This document shows, one piece after another, positions 56,317 to 63,016 of a stretch of 63,016 nt of DNA; the stretch's first letter is position 1; each line of letters opens with the position of its first letter. Made by a program: the position numbers and the translations under genes. Source of the stretch: Mesorhizobium sp. LMG 17147 (GTDB lineage Bacteria > Pseudomonadota > Alphaproteobacteria > Rhizobiales > Rhizobiaceae); contig NZ_JANCTC010000025.1 in NCBI RefSeq assembly GCF_024297145.1, positions 1 through 63,016 of the forward strand, in the 5' to 3' direction. The notes beneath the pieces are model-generated. The model was not told where the DNA came from. It saw nothing but the letters and a program-made list of their open reading frames with translations, and did no database searches.

Positions 56317-57486
56317 ATGATCACGTTCGACCAGCTGATAGCACTCTACCGCAACACGGAGTTCTCGAAAGATGGCTCCGCGGGAAAGTTGACGGTCCGC
56401 GATTACAGCATTGTGGAAACGCTGAAGCAGATTGAAAGCGATGAGAAGGCTTTCGACGACGCGGCATTCACGGTCGACTCAGCGTCGGCGGTCGTCATAG
56501 GCGCGACAGTTAGCGTCGAAATCGGCGCTCCACGCACAGGACTTGGCTTCCTCGCGCTCACCCTCGACCGGCTGCTCGAGAACCGTCGCAACCGCATAGC
56601 CGAGCCGGAGCGCTATTACCTGATCGAGGAGAGGTTCGCCTACAACGATACCGTCGTTCCCGACGCCGTCGCGCGCTACCGGAACGCATTGCGCCTGGTC
56701 CGCACCTTAAAAGAGGCGGCTGCGTTTCTCGACCCGTACCAGGCGGAGATGCTGTTCCTCGGCTCGATCCGGCTGATGGTCCGTGTAGACTTCAGGTCAT
56801 CGGACCTTGTCTCCGTAAACTCCATACTGGTCGACGAGTTCGAGAACTTCGTCATGCAGAAGGTGCACAAGGACCAGAAGGCTGCGATCGTTGCTACCAC
56901 GCTCATCGAGACGTGTCGCACCCATCCCGAAGGCGAGCGCTTCAGGTACCTTCTTCGACACTTTCGGGACTTCGTCACAAAGTGCGAGGACAGCTATAGG
57001 CTGTTCGCGTCGGAGTTCTCGTACGACAAGATCCGGGGGAAGGCGGAAGAGGCCATCGCGGACTACACCGGTAAGATCCATAAGACATTCCATGACATCC
57101 AGAACCAGATAATGGGCATTCCCGTCGCGAGTGTGATCATCGCCACGCAGCTCAAGCCCGCAACTCAATGCGACGTGAATTTCTGGGCAAACCTCGCCAT
57201 CTCGCTCGGTGCAACGCTGTTCGTTGCCCTCCTGGCGTTTGCCATCGTCAACCAGCTGCTGACGCTGTCGACGATAGACGACGATCTGACCCGACAGAAG
57301 ACCAAGCTGAAGGGCGATTACTCGGTCGTCGCCGCGGAGTTCCTCCCTCTTTATCGCAAGCTGGAAAACCGGATTACACTTCACCGATTCGTCCTTGGCA
57401 TCATCCTTGTCGTCTGCGGGCTCGGGGCGCTACTCACCTGGCGCATTTATTTCCAGCTGACAACTCTGATGCCGTGGGCGTGCTGA
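56317..57486 (+). CDS. Unknown membrane protein paired with NdpA-like gene
   Basis: 389 residues. The first 280 are soluble and largely helical, with a small glycine-rich stretch at about 60-80 and many charged residues; two hydrophobic segments near the C-terminus (about 290-315, NLAISLGATLFVALLAFAIV, and 355-380, FVLGIILVVCGLGALLTW) should anchor it in the inner membrane with a helical loop between. No family recognised. ATG follows the NdpA-like stop by nine bases, so they are cotranscribed. Cytoplasmic sensor plus membrane effector is the layout of several abortive-infection systems, but that is inference. Confidence 0.75.
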   Translation: MITFDQLIALYRNTEFSKDGSAGKLTVRDYSIVETLKQIESDEKAFDDAAFTVDSASAVVIGATVSVEIGAPRTGLGFLALTLDRLLENRRNRIAEPERYYLIEERFAYNDTVVPDAVARYRNALRLVRTLKEAAAFLDPYQAEMLFLGSIRLMVRVDFRSSDLVSVNSILVDEFENFVMQKVHKDQKAAIVATTLIETCRTHPEGERFRYLLRHFRDFVTKCEDSYRLFASEFSYDKIRGKAEEAIADYTGKIHKTFHDIQNQIMGIPVASVIIATQLKPATQCDVNFWANLAISLGATLFVALLAFAIVNQLLTLSTIDDDLTRQKTKLKGDYSVVAAEFLPLYRKLENRITLHRFVLGIILVVCGLGALLTWRIYFQLTTLMPWAC

Positions 57487-57552
57487 GAGCGCCGTTCGGG
57501 TCACGCCATAGAAGCGAGATTCGTTCGATTGGGGCACTATGGGCCATGTGGT

Positions 57553-58908
57553 TCACTCGAACGGACTGCCCGCTTTCGGTGAAGGCAAACTCTGCCTGAA
57601 CGGCCGATTAGAGGCGCGGTGCTGCCGGACAACTTGGCGTGGCCGCGACACGCAAGGTGAGGTTTTTGGGGCGCCTCCCTCATGCGCGCGCTTGGAAGGC
57701 TTCGTCTTGAAATACAGCCAGTTGAGAAACGCGTCGGCGTCCGTGAAATCAGCGCCACCGATGCGCCTCCGCAGCGCGTCGATGGTAGCGCACAATTGCG
57801 TGTATCGTTCGGCCGACAGCGTTGCGACAGTTGGACTTCGAGGCGCGCCAATGCCGATCGCCGCTAGGGCGCCGGAGGTATTGCCGTTGAAGACAGCGTA
57901 CCGCTTCGGGGCGAAGGTGCAGAGAATCGCCGTGATCATATTCACGCCCACGCCAGGAATACCGAGCGCTAGCTGACGCATCTGCTCGTAACCCCGTTCT
58001 GGCGCGAGTTTGGCTGCCTTCCTGCCCGCGGCGAACAGTGTGATCGTCTTCTTGGGATGATCGAGTGCCGCCGACCCTCGTCGATGAATGTCGCCGGAAT
58101 GCCAGAGATGTTGATAAGGCTCTCTTGAAGAAATCAGATTGCTTAGATTCTCTGCGAAGACGCTCCTCATTTCCTTCGAAATCCTCGGCGCGTTGCCGAG
58201 ATCCGCGATCAATTGCTGAACCTTCAATGCCTTGTCCCGATCGGTCCGGCGCTTCGCCAGCGCGGAACGTTCGGTCTTGTCTGCGCGGTACTGGCGGAGG
58301 AAGCCATTCAAGCGCCGCAGATCGAACTGTGCGGCGAAGTTGTCTTCGAGCTCTTTCTCAAGTTTGCGTCGCAATCGCTCGGCGTCTTTGTGTCGCGAGG
58401 CATATTGCCCAAGCACCAGGTCATCGAGTTCTTGGAAGCTGCCGCTCTCACGAAAATCGGCAAAGGTGACTTTCAGATCCGACGACAGTTGTTCGTCCGA
58501 GTTCACGGTCGCCAGGATTGAAATTTCATCGTTTGTTGTCAGGGCGCCGGTCGTGAGGTTCGCTGACCCGATCAGACACCGAACCTGGCCTTCGCTTCGT
58601 CCGACATAGGACTTCGGGTGAAAGGTTGCGGTCTTGCCGTTTGCAAGAAACATTTCGAAGGCCCCGAACCGCTTCTTTATTGCGAGCAAATGCGCGAGCG
58701 CCTTTGGCTCGGTGATGTAGAAATCAGTACCGAGGAAAGCTTCAATTTTAGCGCCCTGCTTCAGGCGTGCCTCTAGGAGCAGCCCGATGATCCGTGCGCC
58801 ACCCTCTTTTAGGAAGGCGACGGCGATGCTGATCTGCTCAGCGCCCTCCAAAACATGGGCGACAGCGGTCCGATGATCATCGGACGCCTTGTTCTGGATG
58901 AGTCGCAT
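57553..58908 (-). CDS. PLD-family nuclease with helix-hairpin-helix domain
   Basis: 451 residues. The N-terminal phospholipase-D-type nuclease domain has His97 and Lys99 in FHPKSYVG and GSANLT at 114-119; one HxK motif indicates that it works as a dimer like BfiI or NgoFVII enzymes. A charged helical linker (about 165-245) leads to a C-terminal domain with a helix-hairpin-helix, GIPGVGVNMITAIL (316-329), of the kind seen in DNA glycosylases, and FAPKRYAVFNG after it. The divergent gene at 59465 is a DNA cytosine methyltransferase, so this is the likely restriction enzyme of a type II system with an unusual DNA-reading domain. Confidence 0.82.
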   Translation of the reverse strand: MRLIQNKASDDHRTAVAHVLEGAEQISIAVAFLKEGGARIIGLLLEARLKQGAKIEAFLGTDFYITEPKALAHLLAIKKRFGAFEMFLANGKTATFHPKSYVGRSEGQVRCLIGSANLTTGALTTNDEISILATVNSDEQLSSDLKVTFADFRESGSFQELDDLVLGQYASRHKDAERLRRKLEKELEDNFAAQFDLRRLNGFLRQYRADKTERSALAKRRTDRDKALKVQQLIADLGNAPRISKEMRSVFAENLSNLISSREPYQHLWHSGDIHRRGSAALDHPKKTITLFAAGRKAAKLAPERGYEQMRQLALGIPGVGVNMITAILCTFAPKRYAVFNGNTSGALAAIGIGAPRSPTVATLSAERYTQLCATIDALRRRIGGADFTDADAFLNWLYFKTKPSKRAHEGGAPKTSPCVSRPRQVVRQHRASNRPFRQSLPSPKAGSPFE

Positions 58909-59464
58909 GCCGGTACATCCCCCTCAATGGCAGAATCCGCCGTCTCGAGAATAGCGGCTACCGTCCGATTTACCGCCATCTAATAGATATCCGTGTGCGT
59001 CAATTGCAACGATGTTCGAGATGTCCGCCGACAATTGTAACGAAACCTCGGATAGACTGCCGGCAGCTCACGAGCCAGGTAACAGACGACGGCTTTCGGG
59101 AACGGATGGGGGCACTTTATACGACCGATATGGCGCATTGCAGCCCGTCATTCTTGGGGCCGATAGCGGACTGGAAGCTTCGGGCCTCGGATCTTCCATA
59201 ACGGACCTTCAATTCGGTGCGAGTATCTTCGTGACGTGACCCGAAGCAGACGCTTCAACAGGCCTGCTTTCGGGCCAACCGGCTAGAAAGTTCTACCTTG
59301 AACTCTGAGTGAATTCCCCGACTTTCCTGAAACACGACCTTCGCCCTGCCTGCGCAGATGGGCGATCGAGCCATATTGGCCAGCTTGGCGCTAGCCAAGC
59401 TGCGATTTATTTTCTCGAGTTTGAAACGGATCTCTGTTAACTGATAAGGGATTCGGAGAATCTC
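58909..59464. other. Divergent region between PLD nuclease and methyltransferase
   Basis: 556 bases without a supported gene; small frames at 58995-59239 look non-coding. CAATTG-AACGA repeats occur as near-direct copies at about 58999 and 59031. A 22-base palindrome lies at 59381-59402. The promoters of both restriction-modification genes must be here. Confidence 0.45.
59381..59402. promoter_or_regulatory. Palindrome upstream of the methyltransferase gene
   Basis: CAGCTTGGC (59381-59389) and GCCAAGCTG (59394-59402) flank GCTA, making a perfect 22-base palindrome 62 bases before the methyltransferase ATG. It could be an operator for self-control of the methyltransferase or, with the ATTTATTTTC that follows, a terminator of upstream transcription. 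Confidence 0.5.
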
Positions 59465-60619
59465 ATGTCGAATCAGACCGTCGCAAGCCTATTTTCGGGA
59501 ATTGGTGGATTCGAGGTGGGTTTCGCCAAAGCGGGCCTAAAGACGTCCCTGATGTGCGAAAAGGATTCTGCGGCACAGGCCGTCTTGCGAAGCCGCTTTC
59601 CGGAGATCAGTCTTGTCGACGATGTCACGGCCATGCCTCGTCTTCCCAAGTGCGACGCCCTTGTCGGTGGCTGGCCTTGCCAGGATCTCAGTCAAGCTGG
59701 ACGGATGGCTGGTTTGGACGGCAGCCAGTCCGGGCTGGTGTCGCACGTGTTCAGGTTGCTCGACGCTACACCGAAGAAGCCGAATACTATAGTTCTCGAA
59801 AACGTTGCGTTCTCCCTAAATCTGCAGAAGGGCAAGGCAGTACGGTACGTTACCGCCGAGCTAGCCGAACGCGGCTACCGCTGGGCGTACCGCGTGCTGG
59901 ACACTCGGGAATTTGGGCTTCCGCATCGACGCCGGCGCATTTTCATCGTCGGCATGTTGGAGGGTGACCCCGGAAACCTCCTCTTCGACGGTATCGACCG
60001 CGTAGCGCCCGCAAGCGATTGGGCGGCCAACATCGGATTTTACTGGACTGAGGGCAATCGTGGCGTGGGTTGGACCCCTGATGCAGTACCACCCCTAAAA
60101 GGGGGCTCCGGCCTAAGCATACCTTCACCGCCTGCTATTTGGACGGTGGAAACTGGACTGTTTCAGACGCCTGGCATCGAGGATGCGGAACGCCTTCAAG
60201 GTTTCCCCGCTGGCTGGACGGCGGCTGCCCGCGACACCAATAAGGGCGAGCGCGGGCGCTGGCGCCTTGTTGGCAACGCTGTGAGCGTGCCTGTGGCGAC
60301 CTGGGTCGGACAACGTCTGGTGGCCTCGGAAGCCCACAGCCTTGCCTATCAGGAACACGGTACCGAGACGCTTTCCCAGCACAACGCGGCGTGGGGTGGC
60401 CCTAAGCAGACTTCACGCTACATACCTGGGGCGGGTGAAGGACCGGCAGACGAACGCCGCGTCTCGATCGCGAGCTTTGGCTTGAACGATGCACAGACAT
60501 TATCCGTCCGCGCCGCCGAGGGATTTCTTCGCCGCTACATGAAGAGTGGGCTAACTAAGAACCAAGACTTCGCGCAAGCACTGGCGACCCACTGCGGTCT
60601 CGAAGAAGTACCCGCCTAA
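59465..60619 (+). CDS. DNA (cytosine-5-)-methyltransferase
   Basis: 384 residues. Motifs of C5 methyltransferases appear in order: I SLFSGIGGFEVGF, IV with the catalytic Cys72 in GGWPCQDLSQAG, VI VLENV, VIII HRRRRIFIVG, IX ERLQGFPAGWT and X RLVGNAVSVPVA. The target-recognition region is about 185-240; the site cannot be read. It probably protects host DNA from the divergent PLD nuclease. GGAG precedes ATG at 59465. Its stop overlaps the stop of the HEPN gene by four bases. Confidence 0.95.
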   Translation: MSNQTVASLFSGIGGFEVGFAKAGLKTSLMCEKDSAAQAVLRSRFPEISLVDDVTAMPRLPKCDALVGGWPCQDLSQAGRMAGLDGSQSGLVSHVFRLLDATPKKPNTIVLENVAFSLNLQKGKAVRYVTAELAERGYRWAYRVLDTREFGLPHRRRRIFIVGMLEGDPGNLLFDGIDRVAPASDWAANIGFYWTEGNRGVGWTPDAVPPLKGGSGLSIPSPPAIWTVETGLFQTPGIEDAERLQGFPAGWTAAARDTNKGERGRWRLVGNAVSVPVATWVGQRLVASEAHSLAYQEHGTETLSQHNAAWGGPKQTSRYIPGAGEGPADERRVSIASFGLNDAQTLSVRAAEGFLRRYMKSGLTKNQDFAQALATHCGLEEVPA

Positions 60620-61284
60620 ACGCGGCGGTAGTGCTGCCTTGTCTTGTAGCGCTCAAGCCCCTTAATGAGCGAGACCATGAAGATCCTTGTCCGTCGAAAC
60701 TTCTCGGTAATGTCCTGAGTGCTGAATTGGGAACCGACGGTCTCGAACGTCTCGGCGCCATGAGCAAGTGTGTTGCGCATCTGTCTTATAAGGACCAGGT
60801 CGGAACCGCCGAGGCAAGATCGCGGTGGTCGCCATCGGCTTTCGATCCGCGCGACGAAGCGTAGCAATTCCTCGTTGTCGACATTTCCGGAAAACGGCAG
60901 ACGGCGCAGGTCTGATTTCCAGTCCACGACCCCAGGCGCGAACCTGGCCACGTCGCGGATGAGGCTGTCGTGGTTGGCGCCCTGGGTGAGCCGGTCGCGG
61001 AAGTGAGCTCGGGCTATCTCTTCCTGCCAGTAGTCTTTCAGAGCCATAAAGCCGCCACCGCCTGCCAGGATCTCCTGTCGCAGCCCTACCAACGCCTCTC
61101 GGGAACCGAACTCTATGCAGTTGTACATCATGATGAAGGCGGAGGCGCGGGACGCCGTGATCGCCGCCGTTGCGCGGTAGAAACTGCGGCCGGGTATGTT
61201 GTAAACACGCTCCAGCGACTGCAGAGACTTTAGGTACTCGGACACGTCCTGCGCGCGGACGCGAAAGCGTCCCTCAACGCTCAT
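60616..61284 (-). CDS. MAE_28990/MAE_18760-type HEPN-like nuclease
   Basis: 222 residues, mostly helical. The RxxxxH motif of HEPN ribonucleases is at Arg170-His175 (RQMRNTLAHGAETF), in the right place near the C-terminus, and the MALKDYWQEEIARAHF region matches what I recall of this family. HEPN toxins cut RNA when activated. ATG at 61284 overlaps the end of the DUF262 gene by 11 bases, so the two are translated together. They probably form a toxin-type defence pair. Confidence 0.82.
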   Translation of the reverse strand: MSVEGRFRVRAQDVSEYLKSLQSLERVYNIPGRSFYRATAAITASRASAFIMMYNCIEFGSREALVGLRQEILAGGGGFMALKDYWQEEIARAHFRDRLTQGANHDSLIRDVARFAPGVVDWKSDLRRLPFSGNVDNEELLRFVARIESRWRPPRSCLGGSDLVLIRQMRNTLAHGAETFETVGSQFSTQDITEKFRRTRIFMVSLIKGLERYKTRQHYRRV

Positions 61285-62344
61285 ACGGACGGCCGAGCAG
61301 GCTGTCGCGGACGTATTCGATACGCCCCCGGAGCTTCGGAGCACTGTTGCTGGCGTCCGTCCGCACCAGCTCCTCGAACTGCTTCGACCGCAGCCATGCA
61401 TCCGATGGCGGCCTTAAGGCCGGATCGCTCCGTAAGGCGAGCGCCGTTCCAACGGCAATGGCTTCGAAGCGGACACGAGGAACGCGTTTCCCTCCATCCG
61501 GCCGATAGAAGGCCTTCGGATAGTACATGCGGATAAACTGCATTGTCCGCTCGAATTCGGCGCCCATCTCCGAGAGCCGCGCTTCGTCAGTGGACTTGTT
61601 CAGCTTGTCCATGTTGGAGTCGAGGAATTTCCTGACATCGTGGCGGAACGCCAGGTAGCGGTCGCAGTAGATGAAAAAGCGCGTGACTAGCTCTTGACGC
61701 TCGCTGCGAGCGTCGACGCCCTTGGCCATATGGGGCGTCAAGCTCTTAAAGAGGTCTGATGCAGCCCTTTCAATCACCAGATCGAGGAAGGCACCGCGGT
61801 AAACGCCTTTCCGTATTTCGGCGTCTTCAAGTCGCTTTCCTGATGTGTTGAGGCGCCTGAACAGCTCAACACGGGTGCTTTCGTCGGTTCCCTGGTCCAA
61901 GACGAACGAACGTATTGGCGTGTTGTTGAGACGCCGCTGCACCGAGGGCGGCAAATCGGCGAAATGATATCCGTTCAGTATGTCTAGCTTCTCGAGACCT
62001 CTCAGCGCGAACCCATCCCGCAAATATCGTACTAGGCTTCGGATCCGTTGCGAGCCGTCAACGATCTCCAAGCGCCCCTCGACGTCATAGAGGAATACCG
62101 GAGGAACTGGGACCCTGAGGATGAGGCTCTCGATGAAATAGGAGCTTTGCTCCTCGTTCCAAGCGAGGCTTCGCTGATACTCCGGAACGTAGATGTCCCC
62201 TTCCGTCTCGGCCTCATCGCGAAATTTCGAAACCACCAGTTCGACGGAAAAGTCCGTAACAACGTACCGAGCCTCCCGGCGCACATCATCGACGATCGCA
62301 GCCACTTCGTCCGGGTCTGCCAACTGCAGTAAAAGGTTCGACAT
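61274..62344 (-). CDS. DUF262 domain protein (GmrSD-N/ParB-like)
   Basis: 356 residues. VPEYQRSLAWNEEQSSYFIE (53-72) and LEIVDGSQRIRSLVRYL (92-108) are the two conserved blocks of DUF262, a ParB/Srx-like nucleotide-binding fold with NTPase or DNase roles in GmrSD and similar restriction proteins. The C-terminal 200 residues are helical and lack the DUF1524 HNH nuclease, consistent with the nuclease being supplied by the overlapping HEPN gene. First gene of the two-gene operon. Confidence 0.87.
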   Translation of the reverse strand: MSNLLLQLADPDEVAAIVDDVRREARYVVTDFSVELVVSKFRDEAETEGDIYVPEYQRSLAWNEEQSSYFIESLILRVPVPPVFLYDVEGRLEIVDGSQRIRSLVRYLRDGFALRGLEKLDILNGYHFADLPPSVQRRLNNTPIRSFVLDQGTDESTRVELFRRLNTSGKRLEDAEIRKGVYRGAFLDLVIERAASDLFKSLTPHMAKGVDARSERQELVTRFFIYCDRYLAFRHDVRKFLDSNMDKLNKSTDEARLSEMGAEFERTMQFIRMYYPKAFYRPDGGKRVPRVRFEAIAVGTALALRSDPALRPPSDAWLRSKQFEELVRTDASNSAPKLRGRIEYVRDSLLGRPYER

Positions 62345-62461
62345 AAGGTTTTGGTCCCGACAAGATGCATAGATGTCAGATTCTTGGCATGATCGCTAGC
62401 GAGGCAGAGAATCGGAACCCTGCGTCGCTCGCCCAACACTCGGCGCCGTGAGGAAAATGTC

Positions 62462-62854
62462 TTGACGGCTTTCGGTGAGGATGGTCAGATACTGGACGCA
62501 GAGTTCGAGGTCGAAGAAACGGCCATCGGGGTCGACATCGTGCTTCACTCGAATGGCGGCGTCTCCCGAGGCAAGCCCGCCTACAACCCGGACTATATCG
62601 CGACCCTTGAAACCATCTTAGCCCGCCTCGCGGTGCTCGGTGGCAATCTTGAGGGGGCGTGGGTCGACAGTAAGGCCCTCGCCGACCTCGACCCGAACGA
62701 CCGTCGAGTTAAATTGGAGACGGCCGACTATCCCATTCGTCTATCCGACGTTTCCGATATCGGCGAACTCAGATTGCAGATCCGCCGGAGCGTTTCAACG
62801 ATCGGAAGGTCGGAACGTCGATCTGCCGGCACCGGCAATAAAAGTTACGACTAG
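62462..62854 (+). CDS. ScoMcrA-like N-terminal head domain, stand-alone
   Basis: 130 residues. DIVLHSNGGVSRGKPAYNPD, the LETILARLAVLGGNLEGAWVDS stretch, DRRV and ADYPIRLSDVSDIGELRLQI resemble the N-terminal head domain of ScoMcrA-type modification-dependent restriction enzymes. The SRA, sulfur-binding and HNH domains that normally follow are absent, and the frame stops 50 bases before IS630-like sequence, so it may be truncated. The start is TTG at 62462 with GAGGAAAA upstream. Divergent from the DUF262-HEPN operon. Assignment is from memory of the family. Confidence 0.6.
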   Translation: MTAFGEDGQILDAEFEVEETAIGVDIVLHSNGGVSRGKPAYNPDYIATLETILARLAVLGGNLEGAWVDSKALADLDPNDRRVKLETADYPIRLSDVSDIGELRLQIRRSVSTIGRSERRSAGTGNKSYD

Positions 62855-62905
62855 CGGTATCTTTCGACATCCGCCCTTCTCTTCCGAGACTAGAGCGCGT
62901 CCTGT

Positions 62906-63016
62906 TTAATCCGGTTCATATCCTGCGGCTTTGAAGTAGTTGGCACATTCGGCTGTGGTGAAGAGGTCGACGACCGCGCCGACCGTGTCCCACAACGCCT
63001 TGATGGTTCTCTCGGC
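62906..63016 (-). mobile_element. IS630-family transposase, 3' end (partial)
   Basis: The last 36 codons and the stop of a transposase are readable on the minus strand: AERTIKALWDTVGAVVDLFT and then TAECANYFKAAGYEPD. The W-x-x-x-G...FT-x-x-EC-x-NYF-x-x-AGY pattern marks IS630 enzymes, which are DDE transposases inserting at TA. The element continues beyond the window. Its insertion may have cut short the preceding gene. Confidence 0.8.

Larger units (their letters stand above)
51696..63016. mobile_element. Probable integrative element with defence-type cargo (left part)
   Basis: The tRNA gene, recombinase, HTH protein and AlpA-like protein at 51.7-53.6 kb form the usual integration end of a genomic island. 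Cargo up to the window end is a run of probable defence genes with no housekeeping genes. I found no second copy of the tRNA 3' end in the window, so the far boundary is outside. Confidence 0.65.

Noticed and set aside
58995..59239. Small open frames upstream of the methyltransferase
   Set aside because: Considered as a restriction controller protein, but no helix-turn-helix and no ribosome-binding site.

Overview
The window comes from a high-GC alphaproteobacterium, most likely a Mesorhizobium or close relative in the Hyphomicrobiales. That rests on recognising rhizobial-type housekeeping genes (carA, carB, yqeY, dnaG, rpoD, mntH/mntR) and the many small secreted and regulator families typical of these soil bacteria. 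It was read by eye only; no database search was run.

Layout. 1-140: possible end of an IS21-like element. 0.26-5 kb: small secreted protein, DNA-repair methyltransferase, lytic transglycosylase/GNAT pair, DUF899 protein, a palindromic intergenic repeat, a DUF6152/DUF6644-like pair and a decayed RidA gene. 5.2-26 kb: orphan amino-acid-type binding protein, carB, SH3 protein, a frameshifted protease-nuclease, a run of regulator/effector pairs (ArsR with MFS, MarR with SDR, LysR with LysE, MntR with MntH), a zinc metallopeptidase, a TetA-like pump and carA. 26-37 kb: yqeY, transporters, an RcnB-like protein, then dnaG and rpoD. 37-51.5 kb: metal-type PadR regulator, HlyU-like protein, remnant of a polynucleotide kinase-phosphatase, azoR/LysR, TetR/VOC, arginase, an HtrA-like protease divergent from a pseudoprotease plus LuxR operon, SDR, YqhA, a large OmpA-domain protein, YcgN-like protein, a small secreted protein and a SIMPL protein.

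51.7 kb to the end is an accessory island. A tRNA with anticodon CAT is followed directly by a tyrosine recombinase, an HTH protein and an AlpA-like protein, the usual start of an integrative element. Its cargo looks like antiviral defence: a broken gene of unknown function, a nucleoid-associated-protein (NdpA/YejK) homologue paired with a membrane protein, a PLD-HhH nuclease divergent from a DNA cytosine methyltransferase (probable restriction-modification), an overlapping DUF262-HEPN pair, a stand-alone domain resembling the head of ScoMcrA-type enzymes, and the end of an IS630-type transposase. The far end of the element lies outside the window.

A recurring oddity is that five genes that otherwise look intact are broken by apparent one- or two-base indels (protease-nuclease, dihydrofolate-reductase-like, GNAT, arginase, and the unknown island gene). 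This may be consensus-sequence error rather than gene decay and should be settled before these are called pseudogenes. The RidA and kinase-phosphatase remnants are different: they are also truncated, so they look like genuine decay.
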